Positions 37,271 through 45,141 of a DNA stretch of 64,000 nt are shown in pieces (position 1 is the first letter of the stretch; each line of letters starts with the position of its first letter). The stretch comes from JACKFE01 sp050248735 (GTDB taxonomy: Bacteria > Nitrospirota > Nitrospiria > Nitrospirales > UBA8639): NCBI GenBank assembly GCA_050248735.1, contig JBFWRU010000002.1:372001-436000 (forward strand), read 5' to 3'. The position numbers were made by a program, and so were the translations under genes. The notes below the pieces were generated by a model. It was not told the DNA's origin and searched no databases. It saw nothing but the letters and a program-made list of their open reading frames with translations.

Positions 37271-37787
37271 GGGTCACTCCGAATGGTAAAACGATCATAC
37301 CCAAAGATTAGTCATAAACCTAATAGATAAGTGTTGAGTGAATCCATATGGCGACAGGAGGGCATGTGAGACCAAAAAGTACACGGGGTATCGCATGTTT
37401 TCTGAAAGGGGGATGCACATATTTCGTCCTACACTTTTATGTACCCGACAGGTCTGCTTCTGAACAACCTGTCCGTGGGATAGGACAAATTGTTCTAATC
37501 AGTAATCAGTTTTGGGGTTTCAACATGTCTCAGCCTATGTGGCTTCTTTAATCTTTTGAGGGCGGGGAAGAGGGATTCTGATCGTTTCGACTTTGAGCCG
37601 GCTTCCCAGACTAATGTTTTTCAGGTTGTTTGGATGGGGATGAGGGGGGGCGGGGCCTGGGATGAGTGAAGGGTAACCGGTGCTCATAGATATCTCCTGG
37701 AAAAGATCGGAAGGAAATTGGTGGCAGGAGAGGGACTATCGCAAAACCGGTGCCGGATCAGCTGAGCGGGAATTCGAGAAAGGGACT
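37271..37787. other. 517-bp intergenic stretch
   Basis: Between the C26 hydrolase 3' end and the kinase start, all on the minus strand. No supportable coding frame. It probably holds the kinase promoter. I saw no strong inverted repeat or tandem site. Confidence 0.5.
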
Positions 37788-38534
37788 TTAGTCGTTTCTT
37801 TGGGTTTGGTATTCGTAACAGGCCCGGACAAAGGCCCGGAACAGGCGACGGGTCGTGCGAGTGCCGGGCTGGCGTTCGGGATGCCATTGGACGGTAAAAA
37901 TATGAGGTTTGGAAGGGTGTTCCATGGCCTCCACCATGCCATCGCTGGCAATAGCGGAGGGTATGAAATGCGAGGCAAGAGAACGAATGCCTTGGTGATG
38001 CTGGGTGGCGACGATTTTCCGGCCTTCTCCTATGATGTCTCCAAGTCGAGTGTGGGGTAAAACTTTGACGGCGTGATAACCCGTTTTTTTGCCTTCATGA
38101 TCGACCATGGGTTTATGCTTGTTGGGATGGATATGCTGAAACAGAGTCCCTCCCTCCAGCACATTAATCAGCTGCATGCCATAGCAAATGCCCAGGATGG
38201 GAAGTCGCCGTTTTTTACCCGCTCGATACAGCCATGCCTCGAACTCGGATCGTTTCGTAAAGGCAATTTTTGTGCGTTTTTTTGGTCGTTCTCCATACCA
38301 GCGGGGGTCCAAATCGTCACCGCCCACGATCACCAGTCCGTCAATCCCTTCGAGGTATCTGACTAACTGGTTTTGGTCGTGTGCAATGGGCAACAGCACC
38401 GGATGTCCTCCGGCTTGGGTTACAGCCGCAGCGTAGCGATGATCGCAAAGGAGGTCGTAATCGGCAAAGTCTTTTCGCTTGGATACCGCTTCGCAGGTGA
38501 TGCCAATGAGCGGAGCCGGGTCGCGTTTACTCAT
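37788..38534 (-). CDS. Class-I glutamine-amidotransferase-like hydrolase (peptidase C26)
   Basis: 248 residues, PuuD-like. The triad is complete: nucleophile Cys117 in LGICYGMQLIN, His218 and Glu220 in FTVQWHPE. The family splits gamma-glutamyl bonds (for example gamma-glutamyl-GABA) or acts as an amidase on gamma-glutamyl compounds. Its start overlaps the stop of the amidoligase gene by 8 bp (ATGAGTAA), so the two are coupled. The natural inference is that the ligase makes a gamma-glutamyl-type amide and this enzyme removes or edits it. Confidence 0.88.
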   Translation of the reverse strand: MSKRDPAPLIGITCEAVSKRKDFADYDLLCDHRYAAAVTQAGGHPVLLPIAHDQNQLVRYLEGIDGLVIVGGDDLDPRWYGERPKKRTKIAFTKRSEFEAWLYRAGKKRRLPILGICYGMQLINVLEGGTLFQHIHPNKHKPMVDHEGKKTGYHAVKVLPHTRLGDIIGEGRKIVATQHHQGIRSLASHFIPSAIASDGMVEAMEHPSKPHIFTVQWHPERQPGTRTTRRLFRAFVRACYEYQTQRND

Positions 38535-39645
38535 CGATAGAAGCTCGTTTTCGACCCAGCCAGACCCGTTCGGTATTGGGAAATGGCGCTTTTAATTCCT
38601 GTGCGAAATCATGCAACGTATTGCCGCTCAGAAGATGTGCCAACCCCGATCTGTACCGTCTGGCAAATCGTCGTTGCCAGGTTTGCGGGTGTTCTTTCAC
38701 GGCGAGAGCCACCGCATCGTGGATGAGGCGTGCCCCGTTGTATCCGCGTTTTAAGAGCCGGAGGACCTCGTATATCTCCTCAGGAATATCCATTTCGTCT
38801 ATTTCTTCCCGGTGCTCCCATAAAAATCGGTCAAGATATTCCGGGACTGAAATCCATTCCCGTTTCCAGGGGAGCTTGGCGCGCATGCCTTTGGTGGCGG
38901 CTTCCGTTCTGGCTAACAAATAGTCCGCATGGCTCATGCGGTTTGCCGCGGATTCTCCCCTGAGCCACCGTAGGCAAACGGCCTTCACTAGGCACAGATT
39001 GGTGATCACGAATTCTGGGAGATTCGAATCAAAGACGCGTATTTCCAAGGTTGCAGGCTTGGTTTTTCGTCCGGGGCTATAGACCAGCTCACGGGTATCT
39101 ACCGAAGTCAGTTCCCCTCGGCGAGTGGGCGTAAAGTAGGTGGCGCTTCCGCGCAAGAACCGATTCGAAGCCTTGGTGGTGACCCGTTTGTCCCAAATGG
39201 GCGAGTTAGCCCCGATGGCGATAAAAAAAGGCAGTTGATCATGGATGTGCCAACTGAGGGCAGCCGCTTCTCGTTTTGTCAGTTTCCGGTTCGCGACGGA
39301 TATATGCAGATGGGTGCCGGCAAATCGATTGGTCCAGCCCCCGACGAATAGGGGCACCTGATAGTCCTGGTCTTCCTCCCGACTTCGATACAGACCGCGT
39401 AAATATTTCCTCAATCCGGCCTTTAAAAGAAACAACGCTTCCCGGACTGTCGTAAACGGCCGGCTGTTATATTCACTGCCGATGGAGGCGTCACGTGTAA
39501 ATCGCTCACCGGATTCCGAGAGTCCGGGGCGTGGTTTTGACAAGCGCCGGCCAATTTTGTGGTCTACGGCATTGATGCTATAAGCTTCAATCTCGGTTCC
39601 GATCACGATGCGTTGATGAAAGGGTGTTCGTGTTGTTCCAGCCAT
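38527..39645 (-). CDS. GCS-like COOH-NH2 amidoligase
   Basis: 372 residues. The glutamate-cysteine-ligase-like (glutamine synthetase fold) amidoligase family is recognised from VIGTEIEAYSI (first metal-binding Glu), GSEYNSRPF, FAGTHLHISVANRKLT and TLEIRVFDSN. Such enzymes use ATP to join a carboxylate and an amine, through an acyl phosphate, to make peptides or tag proteins. The length is shorter than classic GCS (about 500). It is first in a two-gene unit with the C26 hydrolase. Acceptor and donor unknown. The ribosome site is weak (AAGG close to the ATG). Confidence 0.8.
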   Translation of the reverse strand: MAGTTRTPFHQRIVIGTEIEAYSINAVDHKIGRRLSKPRPGLSESGERFTRDASIGSEYNSRPFTTVREALFLLKAGLRKYLRGLYRSREEDQDYQVPLFVGGWTNRFAGTHLHISVANRKLTKREAAALSWHIHDQLPFFIAIGANSPIWDKRVTTKASNRFLRGSATYFTPTRRGELTSVDTRELVYSPGRKTKPATLEIRVFDSNLPEFVITNLCLVKAVCLRWLRGESAANRMSHADYLLARTEAATKGMRAKLPWKREWISVPEYLDRFLWEHREEIDEMDIPEEIYEVLRLLKRGYNGARLIHDAVALAVKEHPQTWQRRFARRYRSGLAHLLSGNTLHDFAQELKAPFPNTERVWLGRKRASIDE

Positions 39646-40029
39646 AACCTTGAATGGGGTTAAAGGTTCATGTCATGAAAGCATGACGGTGAGAGGGGAC
39701 AATTTCTGTGAGGTGCGAACGCAATGTGGATCGATCAGCAAATGTTGCGAGCAAATCCGAGGGCCGATACAGGCTTGGTGTTCAAGAGGTAAAGAAGGAA
39801 TACATTTTGGGATCAGTCAGTGATGGAGAGAAATCGGCTCGCCGTTATACTTGAGAAGTCTTGATCCATAGAGGGTATTGTACCCACAAACGGTAGATGC
39901 GTCCATATGGGAGAAACCATAGGCCATGGTCGGTAAAGGACCGCGTCCGATCTTGTTGTCCAGGGATACTTCACCCATCATGCATGGGGCGTATGCCCGT
40001 AAAACAAATACCATAAATCTTGGCCAGGC
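39646..40029. other. 384-bp intergenic stretch
   Basis: Between the amidoligase start and the YtxH-like gene. A 65-codon frame on the minus strand has no motif and no ribosome site, so it is left out. Nothing else seen. Confidence 0.5.
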
Positions 40030-40263
40030 TCATCCAACTTTGACGGTCGTTTTGCCTTTTTCAATAAGATCATCCATGGTGTTCTTGGCGGTCTCCATCC
40101 AACCTTCGGCCCGGTCGAATGCATCGGTGGCCAAATCCTGGAGATCTTCCCTTGTCCGCGTTCCGGATTGAGGGGCCCAGAGTAACCCTCCTGCAATACC
40201 TAAGGCCACTCCTGATAAAAAGGCGATGGCGCCAATGCCCCAACCTGAAGAAGTGTTTTTCAT
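40030..40263 (-). CDS. YtxH domain protein
   Basis: 77 residues from the ATG at 40263, with an excellent AGGAGG 6-7 nt upstream; the frame is open further upstream, but that region is not coding. One membrane helix (about 8-30, GIGAIAFLSGVALGIAGGLL) ends in WAPQSGTRTREDL, the YtxH hallmark, followed by an amphipathic helix ending DLIEKGKTTVK. YtxH-type proteins are general-stress associated in Firmicutes. It is divergent from the ABC gene. Confidence 0.88.
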   Translation of the reverse strand: MKNTSSGWGIGAIAFLSGVALGIAGGLLWAPQSGTRTREDLQDLATDAFDRAEGWMETAKNTMDDLIEKGKTTVKVG

Positions 40264-40592
40264 GATATCCTCCTGAAAAAAATTAACGCAAATTGGTTTG
40301 TCCGGGCTTCTATAATTCTCATAGCAACTGATATGCCAACCCGTTGAGTACGCTAACAGACGGAGTTTTGAATAAAGGATGAAGGAAATTTCGAGGAATT
40401 GAACTTCATTGAGGTACAAATTGTCCAGGTTAAGCATAAGATGTATCCCATTGCACAGGAACGCTGGATTTATCGAAAAATGAAAAAGTGCATGACATCA
40501 CTGAAAAGATTGGAAAAGGGTTTGACGATTGAACCCGGCAATTTTGTGTGGGAGATTGTACCCTCTAGGAAAAAAAGGTTGGGACTCTTCTT
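40264..40592. other. 329-bp intergenic stretch between divergent genes
   Basis: Between the YtxH gene (minus) and the lone ABC ATPase (plus). A short plus-strand frame at 40399-40617 has no motif. The stretch should contain both promoters; I could not identify a clear -35/-10 pair. Confidence 0.5.
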
Positions 40593-41402
40593 GTGGATAG
40601 GGCAGACGAATCTGTAAGCCGGGTTCTCGTTGAAATCAGAAATGCCGCGGTGTTGAGAGAGACACGCTGTGTGTTTCAAGACCTATCTCTTATCATCCCT
40701 ACCGGATGTCATACCGTGATTCTGGGTCCGAACGGGTCCGGAAAATCCACGCTTTTGAAGCTCTTGTCTCGAGACCTCTATCCGGTTGATCGTCCCCGGA
40801 CGATGCTTCGCCTCATGGGACAGACCACATGGAATGTTTGGGATCTTCGGATGCAGCTGGGGATCATTTCCGCCGAATTGCAGGGGGACTATCCTGGAAG
40901 TGCCAGGGGGCTGGATGTGGTGCTTTCGGGTTTTTTTGCCAGTTTTGATTTGTATGATCATCATCAGGTCAGTCATGACCAACGGCTCAAAAGCTACGAA
41001 GTCATGAAAACCGTGGGGGGCGAGCAGTTAACCGACAGGCCGTTTGGTGACCTATCGTTGGGAGAGCAACGGCGACTTCTTCTGGCTCGGGCCCTTGTGC
41101 ACGACCCCGTAGCCTTGATCTTGGATGAACCGACGACGGGTCTGGATATTCAGGGGTGTTTTCGGTATCTCGCCTCTATGAGGGCATATATGCAGCAAGG
41201 GCATACGCTCGTTCTAGTGACCCATCATCTCCATGAAATTCCTCCAGAAATTCACCGGGTGGTGTTGTTGAAACAGGGGCAGGTTGTGGCAGACGGTTCA
41301 AAGGCCGACCTTCTGACGGCTGAGCAGCTTTCATCTTTATTTGAGACTCCCTTGCAGGTATTTGAACGAGACGGATGGTACCAGGTGCTTCCTGAAGGAT
41401 GA
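40593..41402 (+). CDS. Stand-alone ABC transporter ATP-binding protein
   Basis: 269 residues, GTG start with no strong ribosome site. ABC ATPase: Walker A GPNGSGKST (about 45-53), signature LSLGEQRRLLLARAL, Walker B LILDEPTTGLD, switch His in LVTHHLHEIP. It resembles the ModF/molybdate-type and other small single-domain ATPases. No permease or binding protein is adjacent, so the partner is unknown. Confidence 0.88.
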   Translation: MDRADESVSRVLVEIRNAAVLRETRCVFQDLSLIIPTGCHTVILGPNGSGKSTLLKLLSRDLYPVDRPRTMLRLMGQTTWNVWDLRMQLGIISAELQGDYPGSARGLDVVLSGFFASFDLYDHHQVSHDQRLKSYEVMKTVGGEQLTDRPFGDLSLGEQRRLLLARALVHDPVALILDEPTTGLDIQGCFRYLASMRAYMQQGHTLVLVTHHLHEIPPEIHRVVLLKQGQVVADGSKADLLTAEQLSSLFETPLQVFERDGWYQVLPEG

Positions 41403-41664
41403 AGATGGGGTCAATGAGCCCCATGGAGCAGGAACTAAGGGCAAGGGGACACACAATGTATATTGGTTGAAGGTGCACGGGCATGCCCAATTGATTTCAT
41501 TTCAGTCCGGGTGTTTCCTTCACAGGATGGATCCTGCTCACGAAGGCGATCCTGATAAAGGCTTGACTCCTGGCCTCAGGACAGTTCTTGCCCATGCGAC
41601 GGGGTGGGGATAAAATAGTTTCCTCAATCCAACGGCTTCCGTCCTTTGCCGAATATCAATCCCT

Positions 41665-41681
41665 TAACACTCAAGGTGTTA
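41665..41681 (+). promoter_or_regulatory. Inverted repeat just before Crp/Fnr gene
   Basis: TAACAC-TCAAG-GTGTTA, 6-bp arms with a 5-nt spacer, ends 4 nt before the ATG of the Crp/Fnr gene and overlaps its ribosome-binding site (AAGGTG). It may be an operator for self-regulation or a hairpin masking the ribosome site. Sequence observation only. Confidence 0.5.
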
Positions 41682-41685
41682 GGTC

Positions 41686-42339
41686 ATGTCACCCAAACGA
41701 AGTCCCTGCTTTGCTCCTCAGACGTTTCTCTCGAAACTCGAAAACGGCAAAGAAAGTCTGACGTTAAAAAAAAACCAAGTTATTTTTTCGCAAGGGGAGG
41801 CCGCCACGGCGGTGTTCTATTGCCAAGCCGGCCAAGTCAAGCTGTCCGTGGTCTCACAAGAGGGCAAAGAAGCTGTTGTGGGAATTGCGGAACAGGGCGA
41901 CTTTTTTGGCGAAGCCTGCCTTGCCGGACATGTTGTGTGCATGGCCACAGCGACCACCCTGGAAGATACCACAGCGGTCCGCGTTGAAAAATCGGAGATG
42001 ATCCGCCTACTCCATGACGACCACAGCTTCTCCGAACAGTTCATGGCCTATCTCCTGTCACGCAACGTTCGTATTCAGGAGGATCTAGTGGATCAGCTCT
42101 TCAATTCCGCTGAGAAGCGGCTGGCTCGGGTGTTGTTGCTCATGGCCCATTTTGGCAAAGAAGGCAAGGCCGAGACGGCCATTACGAAGGTGAGTCAGGA
42201 AACGCTCGCGGAGATGATCGGGACCACCCGGTCCCGCGTCAGCTTCTTTATGAATAAGTTCCGCAAGCTGGGTTTCATTGATTACAACGGCGAACTGCGG
42301 GTGCACAGTTCCCTCCTCAACGTCGTGCTCCACGACTAG
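41686..42339 (+). CDS. Crp/Fnr family regulator A
   Basis: 217 residues. Cyclic-nucleotide-binding-like N-terminal domain (about 25-145, with EGKEAVVGIAEQGDFFGEACL) and a C-terminal winged HTH (about 165-217, VSQETLAEMIGTTRSRVSFFM). No cluster of Cys suggesting an iron-sulfur sensor is present. The HTH is nearly identical to that of regulator B at 46167 (only Glu/Asp-type and a few other changes), so both probably bind similar DNA. The two genes bracket the stress-type island. Confidence 0.92.
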   Translation: MSPKRSPCFAPQTFLSKLENGKESLTLKKNQVIFSQGEAATAVFYCQAGQVKLSVVSQEGKEAVVGIAEQGDFFGEACLAGHVVCMATATTLEDTTAVRVEKSEMIRLLHDDHSFSEQFMAYLLSRNVRIQEDLVDQLFNSAEKRLARVLLLMAHFGKEGKAETAITKVSQETLAEMIGTTRSRVSFFMNKFRKLGFIDYNGELRVHSSLLNVVLHD

Positions 42340-42426
42340 ATTCTCTCTCCGTTTCCGCCGCTGAAGGTTTGTCTTCCTTATCTGCCCAACCTGATCGTTT
42401 GGCATCCCTTGCCCTTTTTACACGAC

Positions 42427-42445
42427 TGAGCCATTTTGACCAGAC
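42427..42445 (+). promoter_or_regulatory. 19-nt repeated element, copy 1
   Basis: TGAGCCATTTTGACCAGAC, identical to copy 2 (42803-42821). It lies 84 nt upstream of the zinc-ribbon gene at 42530. It reads as two TGAGC-like half-sites 10 bp apart (TGAGCC, TGACCA), which suits a protein binding on one DNA face. Function inferred only. Confidence 0.6.
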
Positions 42446-42529
42446 GCCTCACAGTGTTTCCGTTACCGTGTCTCCACGGATTGATGTTGTTTATCGGCAT
42501 CATACATAAGGGGGAAGAGAGGTGATCCC

Positions 42530-42739
42530 ATGAGCTGTCGAGTTGCCCGGTTTGTGCCCAGACATATTCAAATGGTGACGGTCTCCTGCTGTAAGTGTGG
42601 TTCGATTGATCGGGATGTGATTTTGATATCAAGCACCCTTGGGCCCCACCTTTGCCCCAGCTGCTCCCAGTCTGTGCTCAAACATCGAGTGGGAAGGCCA
42701 TTGTCCACTAGGCCAGTTGGCCGGGTGGATGTGAGATGA
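42530..42739 (+). CDS. Small zinc-ribbon protein
   Basis: 69 residues, ATG with AGAGGTGAT 5-10 nt upstream. Two CxxC-type pairs (CCKCGSID and CPSC) set a zinc-ribbon fold. A second miniprotein with the same two-CxxC plan lies at 44402. No other domain. It is flanked by two copies of the repeated 19-nt element. Function unknown; a nucleic-acid-binding or redox role is possible. Confidence 0.6.
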   Translation: MSCRVARFVPRHIQMVTVSCCKCGSIDRDVILISSTLGPHLCPSCSQSVLKHRVGRPLSTRPVGRVDVR

Positions 42740-42802
42740 GTTGGCTGAAAGGCGACCCGGGCCAAGCTTGCCACCACCAACGGATTGCCTCTTCAGGGGA
42801 AG

Positions 42803-42821
42803 TGAGCCATTTTGACCAGAC
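42803..42821 (+). promoter_or_regulatory. 19-nt repeated element, copy 2
   Basis: The same 19 bases as copy 1, 124 nt upstream of the exported repeat protein at 42946. Copy 1 and copy 2 are 376 bp apart (start to start). Confidence 0.6.
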
Positions 42822-42945
42822 AATCTTTGAGATAGGTAGTAGGGTGAGGGAGTCCGTAAGAAATTTCATTCAGAAGAAGGGCCGCTCACTGCTTCTGCCC
42901 CAAATGCCGGCGAGAGTGAGATTGGCACTTCAAAGGAGAATGCTC

Positions 42946-43779
42946 ATGAAGATCACCACCACCCTCACCAGTTTCAGTATCCTTATGTTGACGACTGGGA
43001 TTGGGGCTACCGCCTTAGCAGCTCCTCCTCCAACCAATCCCTCCGCTCCGGTGTTCATCCCTGCCGGGGAGATGGCTCTTCCGGCCAATGCCCAAGCCGG
43101 AAAATGTTACGCCCGCGTGTTCGAAGACCCGAAATACCGGACGGAAACCGAACAACTACTGGCAAGAGAGGCATCGGAACGAATTGAAATTATTCCCGCC
43201 AATTATGAAATGGTGGAAGAACAAGTCCTGATCCGGGCCGCCTATGAAAGGGAAGAAATCATTCCTGCGCAATTTGAATCTGTCACCGAACAAATTCTCG
43301 TCAAGCCCGCTACGACCAGATGGAAGAAGGGCCGGGGGTTGGTGGAAAAAGTCAATAACTTTACCGGGGAAATTATGTGTTTGGAAGAAGTGCCCGCCGA
43401 ATACAAGACCGTGACCAAACAGATCGTCAAATCCCCGGCTACGACCAAACTCGTGCAAGTCCCAGCGGAGTATAAGATGGTGAAGGTCAATAAACTCATC
43501 ACACCGGCTCAGGAAAACCGGATTCCCATTCCAGCCGAATATCAGACGGTGACCAAGACGATCAAGGAATCGGAGGGGCGGATGGTCTGGCAGGAAGTCC
43601 TCTGTGAAACCAATGCACCGGAATTAGTCAAAGCGCAACCGGCGGTAACGGAAATTCACGCCCAATCACGATCGGTCCCACGGCAGGAGGAGTCAGGAAA
43701 GAAGAACTGGTTTTTCCTGTGGGACTACGACGAATTATTCAGCAACGGCAACTGGGTCACGGCAGAGCGGACGAAGTAA
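42946..43779 (+). CDS. Exported protein with tandem PAxYxxV repeats
   Basis: 277 residues from the ATG at 42946 (AAAGGAG 7 nt upstream; the earlier in-frame Met codons are too close to that site or lie outside the signal). Signal peptide MKITTTLTSFSILMLTTGIG...ALAAPPP. The mature part contains four or five repeats of the pattern PAxYxxVxxQxLxxPA (IPANYEMVEEQ, IPAQFESVTEQ, VPAEYKTVTKQ, VPAEYKMVKVN, IPAEYQTVTKT). No catalytic motif. Such repeats suggest a surface or periplasmic protein that binds a repetitive partner or the cell wall. The family is unknown to me. Confidence 0.82.
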   Translation: MKITTTLTSFSILMLTTGIGATALAAPPPTNPSAPVFIPAGEMALPANAQAGKCYARVFEDPKYRTETEQLLAREASERIEIIPANYEMVEEQVLIRAAYEREEIIPAQFESVTEQILVKPATTRWKKGRGLVEKVNNFTGEIMCLEEVPAEYKTVTKQIVKSPATTKLVQVPAEYKMVKVNKLITPAQENRIPIPAEYQTVTKTIKESEGRMVWQEVLCETNAPELVKAQPAVTEIHAQSRSVPRQEESGKKNWFFLWDYDELFSNGNWVTAERTK

Positions 43780-43861
43780 ATCATCTTCCCACCCCCCGTC
43801 TCCTCTCCTTAGGGACTATTGAGAATTTGGTGCGTGATTCAAATGCCAGCAAAATATTCCT

Positions 43862-44314
43862 ATGGGTAAAAAGCCGTTTATAAAGCTGCGGTATGTCTTC
43901 ATACTCTGCACGGTTCTCATTGTCGGGGTACTCGTCATCGTCGGGGTGAGGACCAGTCTTGGTAAGGTTGATGAGGAAATCCCGATTACGGACTCGTGGT
44001 TGGTCAATGTGCAGCAGATTGATTTTCAAACCATGAACGGACAGGTGATGTTCAGGCGGAGGGTCAATGTTGATCAGGCCGGACAAATATTGGAAGACAA
44101 GGGCCACGGACTCCGCAGGGTTGAGAAAACAATGAAAGACCTCAAGGTAGAGGTACTATCGACAAGTAATACTGTTGAGGAGAGTCAACCTTTGTCGACA
44201 TACGATCTACATGGTCGAACCATCCGAACTGGCGTGGTGTTTTCCGATCGTTTGAAATTGATGATGATTTGCGCCTTGTACCTTCACTCGATGAGACCGC
44301 AAGGCCAGGCATGA
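43862..44314 (+). pseudogene. Decayed BON-domain lipoprotein copy
   Basis: 150 codons, open but degenerate compared with the intact BON gene at 45142. Shared residues include ITDSW (against IPDSY), MNGQVMFRRRVNVDQAG (against TNGQVVLRGQVDSEAA) and the DLKVEV end of the first BON domain. About 13 residues are missing before the BON core, the lipobox Cys has become Val, and nothing resembling the second BON domain follows. It has no ribosome site. I read it as a duplicated copy that has lost function, though it could still be expressed as a small protein. Confidence 0.6.
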
Positions 44315-44401
44315 AGGGAGAGATCTCATTGGCCAACACTCCGAACAATTACACGTTATGCTTCGATTGTTTCTTTATCCTTTTGATGTGAGGAGGGCAT
44401 T

Positions 44402-44686
44402 ATGGAACGGACAAAATCAACAAAAAGCGGAAATTCTTCCTGGTCTCCTCCTGTGGTTCACCCTTCTCGTGATTCCTCTTTCACCTGTCCCAGGTGTCAG
44501 GGACTGTTCGCGCGAATATTTTTGATGGACCTGTATGACGGTAGTGGGGAAAATGGGTCTTGGGCTCTCCGGTGCTTCCAATGTGGAGAAATTCGTGATC
44601 CCCTGATCTTGAAACATCGGACTTTGAGACCTCAGCCCGTCAATAGTGGGCGTCCTCGAATACAGTCCCCGGTGTCCCTGTCTTAA
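44402..44686 (+). CDS. Small zinc-ribbon protein
   Basis: 94 residues; ATG with GAGGAGG 5-6 nt upstream. The middle holds FTCPRCQGLF...LRCFQCGEI, a clear CxxC/CxxC zinc ribbon (about residues 27-63). The ends are polar and Pro-rich. Similar in plan to the smaller protein at 42530, but not obviously a direct copy. Function unknown; it sits between two BON genes in the stress-type island. Confidence 0.75.
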   Translation: MERTKSTKSGNSSWSPPVVHPSRDSSFTCPRCQGLFARIFLMDLYDGSGENGSWALRCFQCGEIRDPLILKHRTLRPQPVNSGRPRIQSPVSLS

Positions 44687-44755
44687 TCGACATAATTTAC
44701 TCCTTTGAGTGGTGGGAAAAGGAGTCAAGCCACTGGTGCCTTCCCCCACCTGTTG

Positions 44756-44774
44756 TGAGCAATTTTGAGCAGAC
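44756..44774 (+). promoter_or_regulatory. 19-nt repeated element, copy 3
   Basis: TGAGCAATTTTGAGCAGAC differs from copies 1 and 2 at two positions. Here the two half-sites are identical (TGAGCA repeated after 10 bp). It lies about 80 nt upstream of the DUF1328 pseudogene. Confidence 0.55.
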
Positions 44775-44782
44775 TGGCTCAA
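44765..44782 (+). promoter_or_regulatory. Crp/Fnr-geometry palindrome
   Basis: TTGAGC-AGACTG-GCTCAA is a perfect inverted repeat whose inner TGAGC-N6-GCTCA has the 5-6-5 spacing of Crp sites. It overlaps copy 3 of the repeated element and is close to two Crp/Fnr genes. A target of those regulators is a plausible inference. Confidence 0.5.
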
Positions 44783-44853
44783 GCAAAGCCTGTAGGGTTG
44801 GTGATATTGATGGAAAGATCATGCAACCTCTTTTCCCATGCAAGGAGGTTTCC

Positions 44854-45020
44854 ATGCTGTCTTACGCACTGATGTTTTTAGTCGTCGGTTTGATTGCCGG
44901 GCCTTGAATTTGGCCGGAGCGGCGGCTGTGGCCGTCAAAATTTCCTGAGTCCTGTTCCTGATTGGTGTCGTGTTGCTGGGGATCCATCTGGTCATGGGGC
45001 GAACGGTCCGCGTTCCCTAA
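44854..45020 (+). pseudogene. DUF1328 (YtjA-type) membrane protein, frameshifted and with a stop
   Basis: With an AAGGAGG 5-6 nt upstream, the gene begins MLSYALMFLVVGLIAG, clearly the small two-helix DUF1328 membrane protein. A one-base deletion near 44899-44901 then shifts the frame (the original frame stops at 44905). Shifting by one restores ALNLAGAAAVAVKIS, but a TGA at 44946-44948 replaces the expected Trp, after which VLFLIGVVLLGIHLVMG continues to a normal stop. Two independent lesions make it a pseudogene, unless the assembly carries an error. Confidence 0.85.
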
Positions 45021-45141
45021 CGCAGGAGATTATGTACCTGGAACTCCAAGATGGAAAGTTCCATTTCACGTGGCGCAAGTTTCCTAGCCCAAAGAGGTCA
45101 AGGCACAGAGTCAGGTTACATTTCAATACAAGGAGATGATT

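Noticed and set aside
43781..44107. Minus-strand open frame of 108 codons
   Set aside because: Antisense to the decayed BON copy, which keeps recognisable homology.
44775..44792. Possible sigma-54 -24/-12 site (GG-N10-GC)
   Set aside because: The -24 and -12 words match the consensus poorly; the spacing alone is not enough.
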